NCBI GenBank assembly: GCA_023663505.1
Contig: JAMPHH010000001.1
Location: 72,511 to 136,510 of the forward strand
Origin: Muribaculum sp.
Lineage (GTDB): Bacteria; Bacillota; Clostridia; Lachnospirales; Lachnospiraceae
DNA: 64,000 nucleotides
Direction of reading: 5' to 3'
In this document: positions 58,513 to 64,000 of the stretch, piece after piece
Layout: each line of letters begins with the position of its first letter
Position numbering within the stretch: position 1 is the first letter of the stretch
Translations under genes and position numbers: made by a program
The notes under the pieces: generated by a model
What the model saw: the letters and a program-made list of their open reading frames with translations, nothing else
What the model was told of the DNA's origin: nothing
Databases searched by the model: none

Positions 58513-60183
58513 ATGAAGAAGAAAGTTTTATCTGTACTTCTTGCCACAGCAATGGTAGCTTCTATGGCTGCTTGTGGCGACAAGGCTGATCAGCCTAGCG
58601 CTTCTAGCCAGCAGCCCAGCAGTGAGTCCGGCAGCGCTTCCGTTGAGACGCCTGTTGAGGAGGACTACAATCTTGAGGAGCTGCATATCGTGGTAGACGG
58701 TACTCTTACCGCAACCGTTGATAACGGGCAGGACGCATTTATCGAGCAGTGGGAGGCTGCTGTGTCTGAGAAACTGGGGCATCCCATTAAGCTGACCATT
58801 GACCAGCTTGATCACTCCGATTATGCAGGTACCGTATCCAGATATCTGACCACCGGTACACCCGGCGACGGACAGTATCCTGACGCTTTGATCATGAGCG
58901 CTTCCATGTATCGCGAGTATGCTCCTACCGGGCTGCTTTGGGATATGGCTGATGCTTATGACAATGCTGAATTCCAGAACAGGCTTGTTCTGAAGTCCAT
59001 CAACGAGAACATGAAGACCTCCAGCGGCGAGTTGTATGGCTTCGCTCCTACCTATGGTAACGGCTGCGTGACCTATATCAAGCAGTCTTGGCTGGATGCA
59101 ATCGGCAAGAAGGTTGAGGACATCAAGACCTTTGATGATTACTATGCAATGCTGAAGGAGTTCCATGACGGGGATCCCGATGGCGACGGCACCACAGGCA
59201 AGACCTATGGCGTGATCGCAGCAGGCTTTGGTAAGCTTGACGAGGCTCCTTACATCAATTACATGGCTGAGTTCTGGCAGGGTGCATATCCTGATTTCTA
59301 TCAGAAGGACGGCGTATGGGTTGACGGCTTCCAGGAGCAGGCTACTATCGACGCTCTGGACAGACTGGCTAAGGCTTATGCAGACGGTCTGATCGACCCC
59401 GATACCGAGGACGCAGGTACCAAGCAGGCTCGTGAGAAGTTCTTCTCCAACGACCAGTCCACTTCCGAGGGTGTGTTCACCTATTGGGCAGGTACATGGC
59501 TTAGAACTCTGACCGACAACATGAGCAAGAACCAGATCGATGACGATCTTGGCGATGACAGACTGGTTCAGCTTCCTCCTATCCAGGAGATCAAGGATAC
59601 TTGGGGCGGATACATCAACCGTGAGGCTCCCGTTTGGGTAATCACCGATGACGGCGACGGCAACGATGCTCGTGAGCAGGCTATCTTCGATGCTCTGCTT
59701 GACACCATGCTTGACGGCGACGTAGTACAGACCCTGTGGACCTATGGCGCTGAGGATGTTCACTGGTCTACCAAGGCTGAGAGCTTCACCACCAACGCTG
59801 ACGATCCTGAGAAGAAGAAGGATTACTCCTATGAGGAGGGTACCTTCCATTTGAAGCAGTCTCCTAATGATCCTAACACCATTTGGAAGAAGAATCATTT
59901 GGATTCCGTATTGGTTATCTCTCCTTTGACCAACGGCTTCGTTTCTGACGATCCTTTGGTTACCAAGGGTAACACATTCTTCACCGAGAACTGTGTAGAC
60001 GCTCCTGCTGCTGCTTCCTGCGAGACTCTGACCGAGGTTAAGAGTGATCTTGCTAAGGATAAGCAGACTTGGATGAATCAGGCTGTTACCGGTCAGATGA
60101 GCGGTGCTGATGCAGTTGCTGCATATGTGGCTAAGTATGGTGACACTTCTGCTGCAATCTTGGCAGAGCTGAACGCACAGTAA
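58513..60183 (+). CDS. Sugar-binding lipoprotein of an ABC importer
   Basis: A 556-residue extracellular solute-binding protein (family 1, LplA-like). A lipoprotein signal ends in ATAMVASMAACGD with Cys21, followed by a Ser-rich linker. The mature region has FIEQWEAAVSEKLGHPIKLT, YAPTYGNGCVTYIKQSWLDA (near 175) and DPDGDGTTGKTYGVIAAGFG (near 215), typical of LplA-type proteins. AAGGGAGGAAAAAA precedes ATG 58513. The two permeases follow. The nearby CE12 gene suggests a pectin oligomer as substrate, which is inference. Confidence 0.9.
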   Translation: MKKKVLSVLLATAMVASMAACGDKADQPSASSQQPSSESGSASVETPVEEDYNLEELHIVVDGTLTATVDNGQDAFIEQWEAAVSEKLGHPIKLTIDQLDHSDYAGTVSRYLTTGTPGDGQYPDALIMSASMYREYAPTGLLWDMADAYDNAEFQNRLVLKSINENMKTSSGELYGFAPTYGNGCVTYIKQSWLDAIGKKVEDIKTFDDYYAMLKEFHDGDPDGDGTTGKTYGVIAAGFGKLDEAPYINYMAEFWQGAYPDFYQKDGVWVDGFQEQATIDALDRLAKAYADGLIDPDTEDAGTKQAREKFFSNDQSTSEGVFTYWAGTWLRTLTDNMSKNQIDDDLGDDRLVQLPPIQEIKDTWGGYINREAPVWVITDDGDGNDAREQAIFDALLDTMLDGDVVQTLWTYGAEDVHWSTKAESFTTNADDPEKKKDYSYEEGTFHLKQSPNDPNTIWKKNHLDSVLVISPLTNGFVSDDPLVTKGNTFFTENCVDAPAAASCETLTEVKSDLAKDKQTWMNQAVTGQMSGADAVAAYVAKYGDTSAAILAELNAQ

Positions 60184-60213
60184 GCTTTGAAGTGATTTTA
60201 GAATGGCATTTCT

Positions 60214-60264
60214 GTTCTGTCCTGTCGGGCGTCTGCGGACGCCCGGCGCGCAGAACGTTTTTTT
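60214..60264 (+). terminator. Hairpin between the binding protein and the permeases
   Basis: GTTCTG at 60214 pairs with CAGAAC at 60251, enclosing the strong CGGGCGTC-tgcg-GACGCCCG hairpin, then seven T. It is probably a partial terminator that lowers permease expression relative to the binding protein. Confidence 0.85.
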
Positions 60265-60291
60265 ACAAAAATGTAAAGGACGGGTTAGCTT

Positions 60292-61242
60292 ATGAGCAAA
60301 AAAAAGAACTTGACTTCCACAAATGTTGAGATTCGCAAGAAACCCTTGGGAATGCGCATTTGGAACAATCGGGGCTTCTACCTGATGTTCCTCCCGGTTC
60401 TGATCTATGTATTGATCATTTATTATTGGCCTATGCTGGGTATTCGTTATTCCTTTTATGATTACACCCTGAAAAAGATGGAGTTCGTAGGCTTCAAGCA
60501 TTTCGAGGCTTTGTTCAAGGATGCGGCATTCTGGACATCGTTCCGCAACACCTTGGAGCTATCCATTATAAAGTTGATTCTAACCACGGGAGCTTCGGTT
60601 ATCGTGTCCGTGTTTATTAATGAGATGGGTAACCTGTTGGCAAAGAAGGCTTTGCAGACGGTTATTTATCTGCCCCACTTCATGTCATGGACTGTTACGG
60701 CGGCTATCTTCACCCTGTTCCTCTCCACCTCCTCCACCGGTATGGTGAATGAGACCTTGAAGAGCTGGGGATTGATAGAAAAGAGCATTGATTTCATGCA
60801 TGACACGAACCTGTGGCGGCCGGTGTTTTACATAGTTAATCTCTGGAAAGAAACAGGTTGGGGAACCGTTATCTTCCTTGCGACGCTGTCGGGTATCAAT
60901 CCTGAGCTGTATGAGGCGGCGGATATCGACGGAGCATCCAGACTGCAGAAGATTTGGTACGTTACGGTTCCTGCTCTGTTAAATACGATTATCGTTGTAT
61001 TGATTCTGAACCTTGCAAAGGTTTTGAATATGTTTGAGTCGGTATTTGTTATGTATAACAGCCGCGTTTTGGATGTGGCGGAGGTTATCTCAACCTACGT
61101 GTATAGCAAGACGTTCCTTACGGCCATACCAAACTACGGCTATACCACTGCGATAGGTTTGTTCAAATCGTTGGTTGGTGGTATTCTCGTATTAGTATGT
61201 AACGCAGCAAGTAAAAAAGTCCGCGGACGCGGAATTCTGTAA
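60292..61242 (+). CDS. ABC sugar permease, LplB type
   Basis: A 316-residue permease with six helices, the first at FYLMFLPVLIYVLIIYYWPM. It resembles LplB: the RNTLELSIIKLILTTGASVI region, a coupling helix PELYEAADIDGASRLQKIWY (EAA loop) and IWYVTVPALLNTIIVVLILN. ATG 60292 follows a weak AAAGGACGG. It is separated from the binding protein gene by a hairpin. No ATP-binding subunit is in the window, so it probably uses a shared MsmX-like ATPase. Confidence 0.93.
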   Translation: MSKKKNLTSTNVEIRKKPLGMRIWNNRGFYLMFLPVLIYVLIIYYWPMLGIRYSFYDYTLKKMEFVGFKHFEALFKDAAFWTSFRNTLELSIIKLILTTGASVIVSVFINEMGNLLAKKALQTVIYLPHFMSWTVTAAIFTLFLSTSSTGMVNETLKSWGLIEKSIDFMHDTNLWRPVFYIVNLWKETGWGTVIFLATLSGINPELYEAADIDGASRLQKIWYVTVPALLNTIIVVLILNLAKVLNMFESVFVMYNSRVLDVAEVISTYVYSKTFLTAIPNYGYTTAIGLFKSLVGGILVLVCNAASKKVRGRGIL

Positions 61243-61256
61243 GGAGGGCTTAAAAC

Positions 61257-62123
61257 ATGGCAAAGGAAAAGGTAGCATATAAAAAGCCCAAGGCTCATAT
61301 TCATGTATTTGATATCGTAAACTACATTGTGTTTATTCTGATTGCGCTGATTATCCTGATGCCCATCTGGAAGGTAGTTGTTGACTCCTTCAATGCGGTG
61401 GGTGTGTATCAGTTCCAGATATGGCCTTCACAGCCCACGTTTGATGGTTATAAGACAATTTTCTCAACCTCTAAGCTGTACAGACCGTTTCTGAACTCGG
61501 TAATCACAACATTGGTAGGTACGTTGGTCGGATTGATCATGTCCACCCTCGGCGGCTATGTATTGTGCCAGATGGAGTTGCCCGGCAGAGAGGCGATTGC
61601 ATACTTCCTTATGTTTACAATGATTTTCTCCGGTGGTATGATTCCTGAGTATCTGGTTATGAAACAGCTGCATTTGACCAACAACATGTGGATCTTGGTT
61701 GTAAAGCATGGTATGAATGTCTATAACTTGGTGCTGATGAGAAACTTCTTTGAGGGTATTCCTGCTTCCTTGTTCGAGGCGGCGAAGATTGACGGATGCT
61801 CCCCTATGGGAATCTTCTTCAAGATCGTGCTTCCGCTGTCCAAGGCGGCTCTCGCATCTATCGGTTTGATGTTTGCGGTGACTGTATGGAATGACTACTC
61901 CACAGTACAGATTTACATCTCCAGTCGTGAGCAGGTAAACTTCCAGTACATACTGAGAGTTATGGTCATGGATGGTGATACCCCGACCTCGCAATACAAG
62001 GTATCACAGAACACATTGTATTATGCGGCAATCGTTATGGCGATTCTGCCCTTCATGGCACTGTATCCTTTCCTGCAGAAGTATTTCGTAAAGGGTGTGA
62101 ATATCGGTGCTGTAAAAGAGTAA
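61257..62123 (+). CDS. ABC sugar permease, YtcP type
   Basis: A 288-residue permease of the YtcP/UgpE group. FDIVNYIVFILIALIILMPI starts the first helix; FEAAKIDGCSPMGIFFKIVL is the coupling EAA loop. PLSKAALASIGLMFAVTVWN and ILPFMALYPFLQKYFVKG at the end match the family. AAGGAGGGC lies nine bases before ATG 61257, and 14 bases separate it from the LplB-type gene. Confidence 0.94.
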   Translation: MAKEKVAYKKPKAHIHVFDIVNYIVFILIALIILMPIWKVVVDSFNAVGVYQFQIWPSQPTFDGYKTIFSTSKLYRPFLNSVITTLVGTLVGLIMSTLGGYVLCQMELPGREAIAYFLMFTMIFSGGMIPEYLVMKQLHLTNNMWILVVKHGMNVYNLVLMRNFFEGIPASLFEAAKIDGCSPMGIFFKIVLPLSKAALASIGLMFAVTVWNDYSTVQIYISSREQVNFQYILRVMVMDGDTPTSQYKVSQNTLYYAAIVMAILPFMALYPFLQKYFVKGVNIGAVKE

Positions 62124-62177
62124 CCTGTGCGGGTGTTTAGAGCATTCGTTAGTCTTTGAACAATGTTAGACCTATAA

Positions 62178-62264
62178 GAAGGGAACCGACACGTTTGGTT
62201 CCTTCACGAAAAGCAAGGGAAGCTTCCATGGAATATCCATTCCATTGTATCGGAGTTTCCCTTG
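62178..62264 (+). terminator. Two consecutive hairpins after the permease operon
   Basis: GAAGGGAACC (62178) pairs with GGTTCCTTC (62197). CAAGGGAA (62214) pairs with TTCCCTTG (62257). The T-run after the second is short (tatttt). Confidence 0.65.
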
Positions 62265-62286
62265 TATTTTCGGTTTATATATGTGA

Positions 62287-62630
62287 ATATGATATGCTTT
62301 GCGCCTTAAGCGATTGCGGTTATTTTATGAGTGTGTGAGTATATTATGTTTTGCGCCTTAAGCGATTGCGGTTATTTTATGAGTGTGTGAGTATATTATG
62401 TTTTGCGCCTTAAGCGATTGCGGTTATTTTATGAAGGTATGAATATATTACGTTTTGTGCCTTAAGCGATTGCGGTTATTTTATGAGTGTGTGAGTATAT
62501 TATGTTTTGCGCCTTAAGCGATTGCGGTCATTTTATGAGTGTGTGAGTATATTATGTTTTGCACCTTAAGCGATGGCGGTTATATTATACATGCGTGAAT
62601 ATATTACGTTTTGCGCATTAACTGATGTCC
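62287..62630. repeat. 52-base tandem repeat array, about six and a half units
   Basis: The block gcgccttaagcgattgcgg recurs at 62301, 62353, 62405, 62457, 62509, 62561 and 62613, always 52 bases apart, with more substitutions in the last units. Each unit contains CGCCTTAAGCG, a near palindrome. Five units keep ATG-start mini-ORFs of the type MFCALSDCGYFMSV. Confidence 0.9.
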
Positions 62631-62689
62631 ATTTTTTTAAATGAATGAATTGCAGATGGCGGCATACGAAGCAGGAGGGTTAAGATAAC

Positions 62690-63412
62690 ATGAATACGAT
62701 TTTTTGGGCGGGTGATTCCACCGTGCAGACAAATGACATTACCACATATCCTCAGACGGGGATTGGTCAGGTATTCCCTCTTTATTTAAAAGAAGGAATC
62801 CGCGTGTGCAATCATGCCAAGAATGGCAGGAGCACCAAGAGCTTTCTGGACGAGGGGAGACTGGCGCCGATTGAGCAGAATATCGGGGAAGGGGATTTCC
62901 TGTTTATCCAGTTCGGACACAATGATGAGAAAGATCAAGATCCGACGAGATATACGATTCCCGGCTCTACCTTTGACGAGAATCTCAGGATTTTTATCAA
63001 TACAGCCAAGAACCACGGGGCGTATCCTGTGCTGATCACCCCCTTGGAACGCAGATGCTTTGACGAGAATGGCGTCCTTGGAGCCGGCGCTCATGGCGAT
63101 TATGTGGCGGCGATCAAGGAGGTGGCGAAGGCGGAGAAGGTTCCACTGATTGATTTATACACGATGAGCCGCGAGGAGATGGTCAGGGCGGGAATGTCCA
63201 AGACGGTGGAGTGGTTTATGAATATCGAGCCGAATACCTATGTGGGCTGGCCGGAGGGCAAGAATGACAATACGCATTTAAAGTATGCGGGCGCCGTGAC
63301 CTTTGCGGGACTGATTGCAAAGGGGCTGCAGGAGTGCGGCGGAGTCTATGCGGAATTACTGGTCGATTTCAACAAAGAACCGGAAGGCTTGGAGGATGGA
63401 GACAAGGCATAA
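62690..63412 (+). CDS. Rhamnogalacturonan acetylesterase (CE12)
   Basis: A 240-residue SGNH/GDSL hydrolase that removes acetyl groups from rhamnogalacturonan. Block I is FWAGDSTVQTND with the catalytic Ser, block II is CNHAKNGRSTKSFLDEG with the Gly, block III is FIQFGHNDEKD with the Asn, and block V is DNTHLKYAGAVTFA with Asp and His. No signal peptide is visible, so it is another intracellular pectin enzyme. An AGGAGGG site precedes ATG 62690 by nine bases. Confidence 0.92.
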   Translation: MNTIFWAGDSTVQTNDITTYPQTGIGQVFPLYLKEGIRVCNHAKNGRSTKSFLDEGRLAPIEQNIGEGDFLFIQFGHNDEKDQDPTRYTIPGSTFDENLRIFINTAKNHGAYPVLITPLERRCFDENGVLGAGAHGDYVAAIKEVAKAEKVPLIDLYTMSREEMVRAGMSKTVEWFMNIEPNTYVGWPEGKNDNTHLKYAGAVTFAGLIAKGLQECGGVYAELLVDFNKEPEGLEDGDKA

Positions 63413-63498
63413 ATGTCGCAAAGCTGTCCTGTGGAATTCACCTCAAATTTATATCAAAATTTTTGCTGAAATTTTTGTGATATTTTTGAAAAAAGCTG

Positions 63499-63527
63499 TT
63501 GACAGTAGAATCGATTTTTGATAAAAT
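63499..63527 (+). promoter_or_regulatory. Promoter of the tRNA-Ser genes
   Basis: A perfect TTGACA and TAAAAT are separated by 17 bases, about 30 bases before the first tRNA. Confidence 0.85.
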
Positions 63528-63556
63528 GATTTTTGCCGCTGATGGGCGGATTCGAT

Positions 63557-63642
63557 GGAGAGATATCGAAGTGGTCATAACGAGGCGGTCTTGAAAACCG
63601 TTTGTCCGCAAGGGCGCGTGGGTTCGAATCCCACTCTCTCCG
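63557..63642 (+). tRNA. tRNA-Ser (anticodon UGA)
   Basis: An 86-base tRNA with 7-pair acceptor GGAGAGA/TCTCTCC and discriminator G. The anticodon loop CTTGAAA gives UGA, and the T arm is GTGGGTTCGAATCCCAC. The long variable arm is typical of tRNA-Ser. CCA is not encoded. Confidence 0.97.
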
Positions 63643-63733
63643 TTTGAGAGAAGGGATTGAATGTGTCTCTCATATGAGGCTCTCCACAGATGTTTCTATG
63701 GACAAGCAATATAGGACAAGCAGTGTCAACCGT

Positions 63734-63822
63734 GGAGAAGTACCCAAGAGGTTGAAGGGACACCCCTGGAAAGGGTGCAGGTCGTTAATAGCGGCGCGAG
63801 GGTTCAAATCCCTCCTTCTCCG
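63734..63822 (+). tRNA. tRNA-Ser (anticodon GGA)
   Basis: An 89-base tRNA with acceptor GGAGAAG/CTTCTCC and discriminator G. The anticodon loop CTGGAAA gives GGA; the T arm is GAGGGTTCAAATCCCTC. It has the long variable arm of tRNA-Ser and lacks CCA. It is 91 bases after the first tRNA and may share its transcript. A weak ACAACA/TTGTTGT hairpin follows at 63825-63842. Confidence 0.97.
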
Positions 63823-63842
63823 TTCACAACATCTATTGTTGT

Positions 63843-64000
63843 GTGACGTGATGTATCATGCTAAATGAGCACTATTTTGCAAAGGCATCACGCGACACGA
63901 ATGGCGTTTCATGAGTGTATTATCGAGGAAGCGCAACGTGTCACAATGAACCTTGACAAGTAAACAGCAATGCAACCCTGAAAATTCCAATAGAAACCGA
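63843..64000. other. Terminal stretch without a recognisable gene
   Basis: No coding region with a ribosome site and no RNA gene can be supported in the last 158 bases. Confidence 0.5.

Larger units (their letters stand above)
62124..62689. other. Intergenic region with a 52-base tandem array
   Basis: Holds the terminator hairpins and the tandem array at 62287-62630. No sigma-A promoter for the CE12 gene was found; the array lies where it would be expected. Confidence 0.65.

Noticed and set aside
58528..60501. A 657-codon open frame on the minus strand opposite the sugar-binding lipoprotein gene
   Set aside because: It is exactly antisense to a strongly supported gene with signal peptide and ribosome site, its protein is low in typical features, and long antisense frames arise when the sense gene has biased codons.
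62287..62630. CRISPR array
   Set aside because: The 52-base units are directly adjacent with no unique spacers, and no cas genes are nearby. The same reasoning excludes the 29-base array at 21447-21590.

Overview
The window looks like part of the chromosome of a motile, pectin-using, butyrate-forming Firmicute of the Lachnospiraceae type. I infer this from the phosphate butyryltransferase/butyrate kinase pair, a flagellin gene preceded by a csrA-like gene, the uxaABC galacturonate genes, intracellular-type pectin enzymes, ABC sugar transporter parts of the LplB/YtcP type, strong AGGAGG ribosome binding sites and sigma-A promoters with 17-base spacers. No rRNA is present, so species cannot be named.

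Layout, first half. 1-1389: 3' end of ptb, then buk. 1421-3654: AraC regulator on the minus strand, an AT-rich orphan gene, and a ThrH-type phosphatase. 4001-8814: divergent galacturonate loci uxaB-uxaA (minus) and uxaC (plus), separated by a palindrome-rich intergenic region. 8950-9815: a small FimB/XerC-type tyrosine recombinase flanked by two inverted 28-base sites, next to csrA and flagellin (9892-11911). 12305-13685: an Rpn/PD-(D/E)XK transposase-like gene and a truncated tandem copy. 13738-15243: cardiolipin synthase. 15439-19616: a pectin operon (GH105-like small protein, GH28 polygalacturonase, an unknown protein, a TIM-barrel epimerase), then a NapH-like ferredoxin membrane protein, a Uma2 endonuclease and a HerA-like ATPase.

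Layout, second half. 23478-35190: seven co-directional genes (secreted/membrane protein, ABC ATPase, permease, coiled-coil protein with a Gln/Asn/Gly tract, MoxR ATPase, DUF58 protein, 1496-residue multi-VWA protein), ending at a hairpin terminator. 35222-37549 (minus): pectin methylesterase and an HD-GYP protein. 37889-46736: secA, a small unknown gene, prfB, three minus-strand membrane or peptidase-like genes, and tex. 46838-47879: FMN riboswitch and riboflavin transporter ribU. 48222-51666: MacB-type efflux operon. 52007-58249: a YcxB-like protein and a t6A-modification/housekeeping run (tsaE, tsaB, rimI, small zinc protein, rnz, unknown, tsaD, ispD). 58513-63412: sugar-binding lipoprotein, two permeases, a 52-base tandem repeat array and a CE12 acetylesterase. 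Two tRNA-Ser genes close the window.

The pectin genes form a coherent route: oligogalacturonides are probably imported by an ABC system, demethylated and deacetylated (CE8, CE12) and cut (GH28) inside the cell, and galacturonate goes through UxaC, UxaB and UxaA to 2-keto-3-deoxygluconate. The later kinase and aldolase are not in the window. The most intriguing structures are the recombinase cassette with inverted sites beside csrA-flagellin, a family of modular hairpin repeats at four intergenic places (two of which supply the stop codon of the gene before them), the 52-base tandem array with a repeated mini-ORF, and the MoxR/DUF58/VWA/ABC operon.
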